NCBI RefSeq assembly: GCF_016031635.1
Contig: NZ_JACEGD010000030.1
Location: 117,505 to 181,504 of the forward strand
Reading direction: 5' to 3'
DNA from: Bradyrhizobium diversitatis
GTDB taxonomy: Bacteria > Pseudomonadota > Alphaproteobacteria > Rhizobiales > Xanthobacteraceae
Length of the DNA: 64,000 nucleotides
In this document: in pieces, positions 50,884-59,513 of the stretch
How the letters are laid out: the number at the start of each line of letters is the position of its first letter
Position numbering within the stretch: the stretch's first letter is position 1
Notes under the pieces: generated by a model
Seen by the model: only the letters and a program-made list of their open reading frames with translations
What the model was told of the DNA's origin: nothing
The model's database searches: none
Position numbers and translations under genes: made by a program

Positions 50884-51884
50884 GGGCGCCTCCTCAGCAC
50901 CGAGGCGGTGCGACCAGCAAGCAAGCCTCCCAGGGATACCAGGCCCTTCGGGGCGAACAAAACGACCGCGATCAGCAACGCACCGACCATGGTCATCCAA
51001 TGGAATGGATTCGCAGCCGAGACATAGTGCTCGAACACTTGGAAAACGATGGATCCGATCAGCGCGCCCCAGAGACTGCCTGCGCCACCCAGGACCAGCA
51101 TGACGAGAGCTTCAGCCGACCGCTCAAATCCGACGCTATCCAGTCCCACGACGCCCGTATTGATGGCATTGAGAGCACCACCAATTCCGCCAACAACCCC
51201 CGACACGCCATACATCAGCACGAGCCGGGGATACACGCGGGCCCCGATCATCCGAGCTCGAAGGCTGTCATCCTTGATTGCCTGACAAAGCAGGCCGAAG
51301 GGAGAGTGCACGATTCGAAGCAGCACCACGAACACGACCATGAGCACCGCAACGGAGAACACGTAGCCGGTGCGACCGTACATGTCGAACGCATAGACCC
51401 CGAAGATTCGTCCAGGCGAAATGCCGGACAATCCGTCGCTTCCGCCCGTCAGGCTGGACAGTTTGTTGGCTAGCGCCGCGATGAGCTGTCCGACGGCAAT
51501 GGACAGCACGAGTTGGGGGAGACCCTTGAACCTCGTGACAAGGAGCCCTGAGACCAGCCCCATCACGGCACCAGCCACTGCGCCCACGAGCAACAACAGC
51601 AGGGGGTCGGAATGTCCGGCAAGGCAGGCGTTGCCCACGACGTAGGCGCTCACACCGTAGATCGCCGCATGCCCCAGGGTGGCGACACCGCAATACCCCG
51701 TGACCAGATCGAGCGACAGCACCAGAAGCGTGATGCTGATCAGTCGCGTCAGAAACGCGAGGTCGTCCGGAAAAAGAGTGTAGCCGAGCGCTCCGAGCGC
51801 CAGCGTGATTGCGACAGCGCGCAGCTCGAGCGGCACGAAAAAACGAGGCGGGCTCATGCCATCGACCATGGCTCGATCGGTCAC
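50880..51884 (-). CDS. livM: Branched-chain amino-acid-type ABC importer permease, LivM (334 aa)
   Basis: About eight to ten helices; family segments are LVTGYCGVATLGHAAIYGVS, LVTRFKGLPQLVLSIAVGQL, AIKDDSLRARMIGARVYPRL and VLGGAGSLWGALIGSIVFQV. A GTG start at 51884, one base before the livH stop region, is likely; ATG 51869 and 51857 are alternatives. It is between livH and livG. Confidence 0.92.
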   Translation of the reverse strand: MTDRAMVDGMSPPRFFVPLELRAVAITLALGALGYTLFPDDLAFLTRLISITLLVLSLDLVTGYCGVATLGHAAIYGVSAYVVGNACLAGHSDPLLLLLVGAVAGAVMGLVSGLLVTRFKGLPQLVLSIAVGQLIAALANKLSSLTGGSDGLSGISPGRIFGVYAFDMYGRTGYVFSVAVLMVVFVVLLRIVHSPFGLLCQAIKDDSLRARMIGARVYPRLVLMYGVSGVVGGIGGALNAINTGVVGLDSVGFERSAEALVMLVLGGAGSLWGALIGSIVFQVFEHYVSAANPFHWMTMVGALLIAVVLFAPKGLVSLGGLLAGRTASVLRRRP

Positions 51885-51885
51885 G

Positions 51886-52755
51886 TCAGTGCCTCCTGCC
51901 CAAAAGGCCGTTCGGGAACAGAAACACGACCAGGATGACCGCAAGATAGAAGAAGAACTCACCATATTCGGGTGCAAGGTACTTGCCGGTCGTGTCTGCA
52001 AGGCCAAGCAATATCGATGCCGCCACGGCGCCTGGGATCGATCCCGCCCCGCCGACCGAGACGACGACAAGGAAAGTCACCATATATCTGAGCGCGTAAA
52101 AGGGTTCGACGGGCAACAATTCGGCGCCCACCACGCCCCCGAACGCCGCCAGGCCGACCGCAAGCGCGAAGGTCGCGGAAAAAAGGATCTGCGTCTTGAT
52201 TCCGAGCGACTCGGCCATATCACCGTTGTCGACCGCGGCACGCAGCCGGATCCCGAACTCGGTGCGGTCGATCAGTAGCCAGAGCAAGCCCGCGGTGCAC
52301 ACTCCGCAAATCATCACGAAAATCCGATGAGCTGGGATCATTCGGAAGCCGAGATCGACGGGACCGCTCAGCAGCGGAGGCAGCGGAATGGATTTGGTCG
52401 TCGGGCCAAGAATGTAGTTGGCAACGCCGATGATGACAAACGCAATGCCGATCGTGAGCAAAATCTGGGTCAGCTCATCGGACTTGCGATAGATCCGGCG
52501 GTAGAGAAGAAACTCAAGCGGAAAAGCGATCGCGATGGTGCCGAGAACCGCCAGGACAATCGCGAGCGGATATCCAACTCCTGCGCTCTTGAGCGCAAAA
52601 GACGCGAGATATCCCCCGATCATCGCAAATGCGCCATGAGCAAGGTTCACGACCCTCATCAGGCCCATCATGATGGACAGTCCGATGGAGATGATGAAAA
52701 GCACCATGCCGTACGAAAGGGCATCCAGCCCGATGCTGAGACCCGTCCACGCCAT
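51886..52755 (-). CDS. livH: Branched-chain amino-acid-type ABC importer permease, LivH (289 aa)
   Basis: The N-terminal LSIMMGLMRVVNLAHGAFAM and the C-terminal YMVTFLVVVSVGGAGSIPGA are LivH hallmarks; about eight helices. The start codon overlaps the stop of the amidohydrolase remnant (TAATG), so translation is coupled to it. It forms the channel with LivM. Confidence 0.95.
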   Translation of the reverse strand: MAWTGLSIGLDALSYGMVLFIISIGLSIMMGLMRVVNLAHGAFAMIGGYLASFALKSAGVGYPLAIVLAVLGTIAIAFPLEFLLYRRIYRKSDELTQILLTIGIAFVIIGVANYILGPTTKSIPLPPLLSGPVDLGFRMIPAHRIFVMICGVCTAGLLWLLIDRTEFGIRLRAAVDNGDMAESLGIKTQILFSATFALAVGLAAFGGVVGAELLPVEPFYALRYMVTFLVVVSVGGAGSIPGAVAASILLGLADTTGKYLAPEYGEFFFYLAVILVVFLFPNGLLGRRH

Positions 52756-53123
52756 TAGTTGATTACTTCCGCGACTTTGAAATGTTGCGACCCCAACGCG
52801 TCATGCTGAATGGTCCCGCGGACCACCGTCATCAAGGTCTTGACCGACCGCAGGTCGACGGACGAGTCGAACGGGTCCTGCTCCAAGGCGATCAGGTCCG
52901 CGGCGCTGCCGGCGCGGAGACTGCTGTGTGTGTCCGTCAAGCCGGGTATCACCGTTGCTCCGCGCAGATCGACGGTGACGTCTGTGGAGGGGGCCTCGTC
53001 CCGAGCGCCGACAAAATGAATGGCGCCATTTTGCGTCACCAGCGTGTCGGCCGGAATCCGGTCGCTGGCATCGTGGTAGATGCGACCGCTGACGAAGCGA
53101 ATAGACTGCGACCGACCACTCAT
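52755..53123 (-). pseudogene. Amidohydrolase (YtcJ-type) remnant with an in-frame internal deletion (122 aa)
   Basis: Residues 1-66 match the start of YtcJ-type amidohydrolases: RFVSGRIYHDASDRIPADTL and ATVIPGLTDTHS. They then jump directly to the family's C-terminal end: RAGSAADLIALEQDPFD and KTLMTVVRGTIQHD. The roughly 400 residues between, with the remaining metal ligands, are missing, yet the frame is kept. The stop is joined to the livH start (TAATG), so the fragment still links livK and livH translation. It cannot be an active hydrolase. Confidence 0.8.
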
Positions 53124-53187
53124 TCTGGGCCCTTCTTCGACACGATGAAGAGATCGCTCGCGAGATTTACATCGCGAGCGATCCGCT

Positions 53188-54363
53188 CTAGTTCTTCGCC
53201 AGACCCCAGTCCGGCTGCGCGTCGAACGTTTGCAGTTCCTTGTTGAGGAACTTGCCGTCCTGCTTCACGACTTCGCGCAGATATACGTTCTGACGAATAT
53301 GCCGGGTATCCGGGTCGATCGACACGGGTCCGCGCGGACTGACCCATTTCATGCCCTTCACGGCCGCAAGGGCTTTGTCCGGATCCTTTTGACCGTTCGT
53401 GGCCTCGACCATCTTGTAAATGAGCCGAGCACCGTCATAGGCCGCGACCGACGCCATGGTGATGTCGTCAGGCTTGGCGCCAGCCTTGATCAGATCGGCC
53501 AGGAAGGTCTTGTTCTCTGGAGAGTCGTGCGAGACCGCGTAGTGGTAAGTCGACAAGATGCCTTCGCCGCTGTCACCAATATTCGGAAGATCGGGCTCGG
53601 TCACGACATCACCCGTGGACAACAACTTCACGCCGGACGCTTTCAGTCCGTTGTCGATATAGGCCTTGACGAACCCCAGGGTTGGCGGCCCGGCCGGCAA
53701 GAACGTGAAGATCATGTCTGCGCCGGAATCCTTGATCCTTTGCATGATTGGGCCGAAGTCGGTCGTATTGAGCGGCATCCTGACCGATTGGACGATGGTG
53801 CCTCCATCTGCCTCGAACGTCTTTTTGAAGGCTGCTTCGGCATCGATGCCGGGGCCGTAATCGCTGACGGCGATCGCCACCTTCTTGGCCGCTCTGGCCT
53901 TCGCCACCTTTGCCGCGGGGACCGTGTTCTGCCACATCGTAAAGGACGTCCGCACGATGTAGGGGCTCTTCTCGACGATCGCGGACGTCGCGGCGTTCAT
54001 GACGATCATAGGCACCTTCGCTTCCTCGAGAAGTGGAGCGACGGCCAGGGCGTCCGGAGTGAAGTACAGTCCCGCGATGTATTGAACCTTCTCCTTGACG
54101 ATCAACTCCTGAGCCAATGATTTCGACTTGGCCGGGTTCGGCGATTCTTCGTCGCGATAGACAAACTCGATCTGATGATCGCCGACTTTCGATCCATGCT
54201 TGGCCACCCAGGCGTCAATGCCGTACTTGAAGTTCTGGCCGAACAAGGCATACGGACCGGACATGGTGCCAATGATCCCCACCTTGATCGTGTCGCACTG
54301 CGCTGGCGACACCCAGGCGGTGGCAATCGCGACGGCCCCAACAAGTCCAAACCTCAAGCTCAT
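53188..54363 (-). CDS. livK: Periplasmic ligand-binding protein of a Liv-type ABC importer (391 aa)
   Basis: The ATG at 54363 gives a signal peptide (GLVGAVAIATAWVSPAQC). Type I periplasmic-binding motifs are IKVGIIGTMSGPYALFGQNF, NPAKSKSLAQELIVKEKVQY, ASVAAYDGARLIYKMVEATN and WVSPRGPVSIDPDTRHIRQN. Such proteins bind amino acids but also aromatics, urea or amides. It lies 64 nt before the amidohydrolase remnant and 31 nt after the GS-like gene, so the ligand is probably a substrate of those enzymes. Confidence 0.93.
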   Translation of the reverse strand: MSLRFGLVGAVAIATAWVSPAQCDTIKVGIIGTMSGPYALFGQNFKYGIDAWVAKHGSKVGDHQIEFVYRDEESPNPAKSKSLAQELIVKEKVQYIAGLYFTPDALAVAPLLEEAKVPMIVMNAATSAIVEKSPYIVRTSFTMWQNTVPAAKVAKARAAKKVAIAVSDYGPGIDAEAAFKKTFEADGGTIVQSVRMPLNTTDFGPIMQRIKDSGADMIFTFLPAGPPTLGFVKAYIDNGLKASGVKLLSTGDVVTEPDLPNIGDSGEGILSTYHYAVSHDSPENKTFLADLIKAGAKPDDITMASVAAYDGARLIYKMVEATNGQKDPDKALAAVKGMKWVSPRGPVSIDPDTRHIRQNVYLREVVKQDGKFLNKELQTFDAQPDWGLAKN

Positions 54364-54394
54364 ATCTCTATTCTCCCGCTTCGGTGATGCTGTT

Positions 54395-55843
54395 TCAGAA
54401 CATTTCGAAATATTCTCGCTGCTCCCACTCGGTGACCGTCGATTGGAAGCGCTCGATTTCCGCGTTCTTGATGAAAACGTAGTAGTCGACGAATTTCTCT
54501 CCCAGAGCCTCGCGGAAGAAGGGGTCATCGCGCAACGCGAACACCGCCTCGCGCAAGGAGGTCGGTAGGAGGTTTGCCTTGGTCTCGTAGGGGGTGTCCG
54601 CCGACGGACCGGGATCGAGCTGGCGATCAATGCCGTTGAGGCCGGCCAGAATCTGCGACGCCATGTACAGATAGGGGTTTGCGGCCGGCTCGCCGATCCT
54701 GTTTTCGAGCCGGGTGGCTTTATCGTCGGGACCGCCCAGCACGCGGATCATGACGCCCCTGTTGTCGCGTCCCCAGATCGCCCGATCCGGAGCCAGCGAA
54801 TAGGAACGGTAGCGCTTGTAGCCATTGATCGTCGGCGTCGAGAAGACCGCGGATGCCCTGGCATGCTCCAGCAGCCCGGCCATATAGTGCTTGCCAAGTT
54901 TCGACAGACCGGCCGGTTCGCTCGTCATGAACGCGTTGACGCTGTCTGTTCGGGAGACCAGCGATTGGTGAAGGTGCCACCCCGATGACATCACGTTCGG
55001 TATCCGCGGCCGGCACATGAAGGTCGCGTGATAGCCGTGGCGGTTGCAGATCTGCTTCACTGCCGTACGAAACAGCACCATGGTGTCTGCCGGCTCAATG
55101 CCGACGGTGGGCTGAAACACGAACTCGCACTGGCTCGGTCCGTATTCCACCTCGATCGACCGAAGCGGCAAGCCCAGCGCCACGATGTTTTGCCTGATCA
55201 GCTCGAGCGCAGGCTCCATCTGGTCATAGCGTTGCTCCGTCAGGTACTGATAGCCCTGCGAAAGCAGGCTGACCTCCGGAGGCTCACCCGGTTGCCCGGG
55301 ACTCCCGGCGTCCCAAGGCGCTAGTCGGGCATTCTCGACTTTGAAGATGTGGCATTCGACCTCGAGGCCCGCCTTGAAGTCATAGCCCCGGTCTTTGAGC
55401 TGCCCCAGCACGGATTGGTACAGGCCCCTGGAGGCGAAGGGCACGGGTCGTCCGTCGGAGAAGTAAAGGTCGCAAAGCACCCACCCGGTTTTTGGTGCCC
55501 AGGGGAGAACCTTGAAGGTGGTGGGATCGGCGACCATCATGATGTCGCCTCCCCCCTGCATCTCGTGCATCCCGAACCCGCCGCCGGCGGTGAAGACGGG
55601 AAACACCGTGCGGTGAGAGGTATCTTTCGCGAGCAATGTCGTCGTTATCGAGCAGCCGCTCTCGATCGACGAGAGCGCCTCGGAAGCGACCAGAGCCTTG
55701 CCGCGCAAGATGCCGTGCTGGTCCGGAAAGGAGAGCCGGATCGTATGCAACTCCTGCTCCTCTGCCATCCGCCGCATGCGGATGGCAGCCTCCTTCTGTT
55801 CGGCCGACCAGAGACCGTGCTTTTCGACGAAACTCAACGACAT
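54395..55843 (-). CDS. Glutamine-synthetase-like ligase (482 aa)
   Basis: The GS N-terminal beta-grasp (IRLSFPDQHGILRGKALVAS) and catalytic core are present: LEVECHIF, VEYGPSQCEFVF, SGWHLHQSLV (with the conserved His), SYSLAPDRAIWGRDNRGVMI and RLENRIGEPAANPYLYMASQ. GS-like ligases in catabolic clusters often gamma-glutamylate amines, as PuuA does for putrescine and AtdA1-type enzymes for aniline. Next to a Rieske oxygenase and an ABC importer, a role in activating an amine is plausible. True glutamine synthetase activity is less likely but not excluded. Confidence 0.9.
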   Translation of the reverse strand: MSLSFVEKHGLWSAEQKEAAIRMRRMAEEQELHTIRLSFPDQHGILRGKALVASEALSSIESGCSITTTLLAKDTSHRTVFPVFTAGGGFGMHEMQGGGDIMMVADPTTFKVLPWAPKTGWVLCDLYFSDGRPVPFASRGLYQSVLGQLKDRGYDFKAGLEVECHIFKVENARLAPWDAGSPGQPGEPPEVSLLSQGYQYLTEQRYDQMEPALELIRQNIVALGLPLRSIEVEYGPSQCEFVFQPTVGIEPADTMVLFRTAVKQICNRHGYHATFMCRPRIPNVMSSGWHLHQSLVSRTDSVNAFMTSEPAGLSKLGKHYMAGLLEHARASAVFSTPTINGYKRYRSYSLAPDRAIWGRDNRGVMIRVLGGPDDKATRLENRIGEPAANPYLYMASQILAGLNGIDRQLDPGPSADTPYETKANLLPTSLREAVFALRDDPFFREALGEKFVDYYVFIKNAEIERFQSTVTEWEQREYFEMF

Positions 55844-55871
55844 CTCCTTTGCTGAGCTGGGCCGGCCTGGG

Positions 55872-57230
55872 TTATTCGGCGGCGGTCAGGTGAGGCACCT
55901 TCTTGGCGAGCTCGGCGGGGACCGGCGCGGCCCAGGGTGCGCCCCGACGACGCTTGACGTCCACTTCCATCCAGTAGGTTTCCCAGCCCTTCGTCGGACC
56001 GATGCCGTCCATTGTGGCCGGCCCCTGGATGCTGCGCGCGCTGGCAGCGTCGAGGAACAACAGCGGCTTGCCTCCGGAGGCCACCTTCTCGATCTCCTGG
56101 CGAAGCAGCCGGCGGTACTGAATGATCGCCTTGTCGGATTGCCCGAGGTGCTCACGCGTCCGGTCCTGAATGGCGCCCATCGACTCGACCGCCCACTGGT
56201 CGTGGACGTTGATGTCCGCGCCCATGCCGGTGTAAGTCTCGGTCGCCTGCTCATGCGGGTCGAAGCCGTAATCGTTCGACTTGTTCTTCCGCGAGCGGTA
56301 TTCCGGCAACTCGTAAAGCTCGAGGCGCTGCGCGCGCATCTTCGCTTTGTCGACGGGCGCGGCGTAGCTGGTGAAAATCGCATACCAATAGCAATTCACG
56401 TCGTCGACGGGCACATGCCACTGGGTAATCGTCATCTCCGTGCTCATCGGAATGACGAACGCATGCGGGAATAGCTGGTTGGTGACGCGAACGTGGGTGC
56501 GCTGCTCGTCGATCTCTCGCAAGGCGATGAGCCGCAGGCCGTATTCGGTGTGCTCGACGTTGATGATCGGCCGGTCGTACTCGCGCAGGACCTTCGTCAT
56601 GGGCATCTCCGAGTCGGCCGACGCACCGCGAAACTGCTTGCCGTAGGCCGCCGATGTATCCTCATCCTCAAAGAACCGGTGAAGGAACGATGCGTGAGCC
56701 GGGTCGATGCCGACTTCCAGGGCCTGCAGCCAATTGCATTCGATCAGGCCCTTGAAGGCGAAGGTGTATTCGCCCGGCGCCGCGAAGCAGTCGATCTCCG
56801 GAAACGCAGGCGGCTCGCCTTCACCCAAATACGCCCACAGGATTCCACCTTTCTCCAGGACGGGGTAGGATCGCTGCTTGATGTTTTTGCAGAGCGAGGA
56901 GTTTGCAGGCTCGGCGGGCGTCTCGAGGCACTGTCCCGTGGCGTCGAACAGCCACCCGTGGAAGGCGCAGCGCAGGCCACCGTTCTCGAGCCGGCCGAAG
57001 GCGAGGTCGGCACCCCGATGCGGGCAGTCGCGATCGAGCAGGCCATAGCGCCCCGTTTCGTCCTTGAACAGAACGAAGTTCTCGCCGAGAAGCTTGACGG
57101 CCTTGATGGGGCGCCCCTCCGCGAGTTCGTCGACGAGCGCAGCAGGCTGCCAATACATCCGCATCAGCTTTCCGGCAGGCGCCTTCGGTCCGACGCGGGT
57201 AATGAGGTCGTTCTGCTCTTGGCTCATCAT
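55872..57230 (-). CDS. Rieske non-heme iron oxygenase, large subunit (452 aa)
   Basis: The Rieske cluster ligands are in CPHRGAD and CAFHGW. The catalytic iron site follows the pattern D-x2-H-x3/4-H in GIDPAHASFLHRFF. The domain order and length resemble phthalate 4,5-dioxygenase-type oxygenases, which act with a separate reductase. A ferredoxin and a reductase gene lie 2 kb away on the other strand. No small (beta) subunit is present. The product reads as a mono- or dioxygenase of an aromatic or N-substituted compound; the substrate is unknown. Confidence 0.92.
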   Translation of the reverse strand: MMSQEQNDLITRVGPKAPAGKLMRMYWQPAALVDELAEGRPIKAVKLLGENFVLFKDETGRYGLLDRDCPHRGADLAFGRLENGGLRCAFHGWLFDATGQCLETPAEPANSSLCKNIKQRSYPVLEKGGILWAYLGEGEPPAFPEIDCFAAPGEYTFAFKGLIECNWLQALEVGIDPAHASFLHRFFEDEDTSAAYGKQFRGASADSEMPMTKVLREYDRPIINVEHTEYGLRLIALREIDEQRTHVRVTNQLFPHAFVIPMSTEMTITQWHVPVDDVNCYWYAIFTSYAAPVDKAKMRAQRLELYELPEYRSRKNKSNDYGFDPHEQATETYTGMGADINVHDQWAVESMGAIQDRTREHLGQSDKAIIQYRRLLRQEIEKVASGGKPLLFLDAASARSIQGPATMDGIGPTKGWETYWMEVDVKRRRGAPWAAPVPAELAKKVPHLTAAE

Positions 57231-57287
57231 GACTTGGGTCTCCTCTCTCCGGCTTCGAGATGCGTCCTCTTGTTATCGGGACGCAGA

Positions 57288-58973
57288 CTAACGCTGAAAC
57301 ACGATCTTGCCGCCGACAATCGTCAGGTCGGCTTTGATGTCCTTGATCTGCTCCTCGGGGACCGTCATGAGATCCGCCGACAACGCGGTCAGGTCCGCCA
57401 GTTTTCCGGCCTCGATCGTCCCCTTCTCGTTCTCTTCGAACATATAATGCGATGCCGCGCTGGTGTAGAGGCGCAGCGCCTGCTCGCGGCTGATGGCTTC
57501 GTTCGCACCATAAACGCCTCCGGCGCGATCCTTGCGGGTCACCATGACATACATGTTGATGAAGGGATTGATCGTGTTCACCGGGAAGTCGGTGCCGGCG
57601 CCGAGGCTGTTCAGCCCCACCTTCTCGATGAGAGTCTTCGTGGGCACGGCCCGATTGGCGACCGCCGCGCCCAGGAAACGCTCGACGGTGGCCGCCTTGT
57701 CCCACATGAACACGTTCTGTAAGTCGACCCTGACACCGAGGCGCTTCGCGCGCTCCATTTGCTCGGGCACGATCAAGCTTCCGTGGATCAGGACGAAACG
57801 ACGATCCCTAATCGACTTTTCTTTGTCGGCTGCTTCGAATGCATCAAGAACCTGGTCGATGCCCTTGTCGCCGACGGCATGGACACCTACGCGCCAATCG
57901 TAGCGATTGCAAATGGACACCAGCTCCTTCAGACGTTCCGGCGATTGCTGGGCAATGCCGTGGTAGTCGTTATGCGAGTCCGGATAGGCATCGCGCATGA
58001 GCGCCGTCTTGAGCGTCATGCCGCCATCGTAGAGGATTTTGATTCCGCCAAACTTCAGCCAGTCATCGCCAAAGCCGGACGAGGCGCCGTTGCCGCGCAT
58101 GATGTCCTCCCAGGCCGCGTTCTCGCCGGGGGGCTCCGGGCGCCACATGAGACCGACCCGTAGCGTTGCTTCACCGGCCTGCGCCACGCGCTGCAGGGCC
58201 GCGATGTCCCTGGGCGAGGTGGCCCCTTCGACGACGCTGGTGATCCCGAACGAGTTCAGCACACCTTCCGCAAGCTTGAATTGGCGAAACTCGTCGTCCG
58301 CCGTCCACTCCGGAACGGCCTTTTCGACCTTGTCGATCGCCGCCTCGACCAGAACGCCGGTCAGGTCACCAGCACTGTCGCGCTCAAACGATCCGCCGCT
58401 TGGGTTTGGCGTGGCCTTGGTTACGCCGGCTTTCTCGAACGCCATCGAATTGGCCATCGAGAAATGGCCAACGGTCCGGAGATAGACCGGATTGTTCGGC
58501 GCGACGCCATCAATTTCCTGCCGTGTCAGGTAACGCTTTTCCGCAAGTTGCGACGGGGGATGCCAGGCGCTTCCGATGATCCACTCACCAGGCTTTTTCT
58601 TCGCCACAAACTGCTTGATGCTTGCGAGGGCATCCGCAACAGTCTTGGCGCCGCTCATGTTCACGACGTAGTCGGATAGGCCGGCGGCCTTGAAATGCGC
58701 GTGTGTGTCGATCAGCCCGGGAACGACCGTCTTGCCCTGCAAGTCGATCGTGCGGGTGCGATCGCCAGCCACCGCCTTGATCGTCGCCGTGTCTCCTACG
58801 ACCAGGATTTTTCCGTCGCGAACGGCGAGTGCCTCCGCAACCTTTGACTGACCGTCCATGGTGAGAATCTTGCCGTTGATCAAGGCAAGCGAGGGAGCAT
58901 TGGCCTCTTGCTGCTGGGCAAACGCCGCACTTGATGTCAGCACCACGCCCATGATCGCCGTTGTCAGCTTCAT
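57288..58973 (-). CDS. Exported YtcJ-type amidohydrolase (561 aa)
   Basis: The ATG at 58973 gives a signal peptide (TTAIMGVVLTSSAAFAQ). The metal-dependent hydrolase core has VVPGLIDTHAHFKAAGL, KILYDGGMTLKTALMRDAYP, VGVHAVGDKGIDQVLDAFEA, FVLIHGSLIVPEQMERAKRL and SLGAGTDFPVNTINPFINMY. The C-terminal GTIEAGKLADLTALSADLMT closes the beta sandwich. YtcJ-type proteins are thought to cleave amides or N-formyl groups. It is closely related to the protein at 62001. It may share the operon with the oxygenase (57-nt gap). Confidence 0.92.
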   Translation of the reverse strand: MKLTTAIMGVVLTSSAAFAQQQEANAPSLALINGKILTMDGQSKVAEALAVRDGKILVVGDTATIKAVAGDRTRTIDLQGKTVVPGLIDTHAHFKAAGLSDYVVNMSGAKTVADALASIKQFVAKKKPGEWIIGSAWHPPSQLAEKRYLTRQEIDGVAPNNPVYLRTVGHFSMANSMAFEKAGVTKATPNPSGGSFERDSAGDLTGVLVEAAIDKVEKAVPEWTADDEFRQFKLAEGVLNSFGITSVVEGATSPRDIAALQRVAQAGEATLRVGLMWRPEPPGENAAWEDIMRGNGASSGFGDDWLKFGGIKILYDGGMTLKTALMRDAYPDSHNDYHGIAQQSPERLKELVSICNRYDWRVGVHAVGDKGIDQVLDAFEAADKEKSIRDRRFVLIHGSLIVPEQMERAKRLGVRVDLQNVFMWDKAATVERFLGAAVANRAVPTKTLIEKVGLNSLGAGTDFPVNTINPFINMYVMVTRKDRAGGVYGANEAISREQALRLYTSAASHYMFEENEKGTIEAGKLADLTALSADLMTVPEEQIKDIKADLTIVGGKIVFQR

Positions 58974-58999
58974 TGCGCCCTTCCCGTCAGTTCGGTAGA

Positions 59000-59027
59000 C
59001 GAACAATCGTTCGATATTCTTCAGAAT
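59000..59027. promoter_or_regulatory. Two adjacent palindromes upstream of the amidohydrolase gene
   Basis: CGAAC-AATC-GTTCG (59000-59013) and ATTCT-TC-AGAAT (59016-59027) are perfect inverted repeats. They lie 26 and 42 nt upstream of the leftward start at 58973, in the divergent region shared with the ferredoxin gene. Further right (about 59129-59142) GTTTAAC occurs twice in tandem. They are candidate operators for the IclR regulator at 60809. Confidence 0.4.
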
Positions 59028-59189
59028 GACTCCAGTGTGACGAGCAAGCAAGCAAAATATTTCCACAAATCCTGCCTAATGGAACCGCAGCGGCGGTAAC
59101 AAGTCGAGGTTGAAGGGTCGCTAGAATGGGTTTAACCGTTTAACGAACTTATGTTCTTAGATCGAACAACACCAAGGAGCGGAGGTCGG

Positions 59190-59513
59190 ATGCCGCGAGT
59201 GAGATTTGTCCAGCAGGACGGCAGCGAAAAATCCCTCGAGGTCGGACGCGAGGTGAGCGTGATGCTCGCGGCCGTTCGCAACGGTGTTCCCGGTATCGAC
59301 GGCGAATGCGGCGGCTGCCTCGATTGCGCGACCTGTCACGTCTACGTCGATGAAGAACAAACAAGCTCTCTCCCTCAGCCGAGCGAAGAAGAGCTCGAGT
59401 TGCTATCCGCCGTCTCGGGAGAGCGAAGGCCGAACAGTCGGCTGAGTTGCCAGCTGAAGGTGCTGGCCCCTCTCGACGAGCTGGTGGTCCATGTGCCGGC
59501 GAGGCAATCATGA
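59190..59513 (+). CDS. [2Fe-2S] ferredoxin (107 aa)
   Basis: The ATG at 59190 follows GGAGG; it starts MPRVRFVQQDGSEKSLEVGR. The cluster ligands are C-x5-C-x2-C in ECGGCLDCATCHVYV, with a fourth Cys in LSCQLKV, as in putidaredoxin-type ferredoxins of oxygenase systems. It carries electrons from the reductase to the Rieske protein encoded divergently. The next gene overlaps its stop (ATGA). Confidence 0.94.
   Translation: MPRVRFVQQDGSEKSLEVGREVSVMLAAVRNGVPGIDGECGGCLDCATCHVYVDEEQTSSLPQPSEEELELLSAVSGERRPNSRLSCQLKVLAPLDELVVHVPARQS

Noticed and set aside
56493..57722. 409-aa open frame on the + strand
   Set aside because: It is antisense across the Rieske oxygenase and amidohydrolase genes and has no domain.
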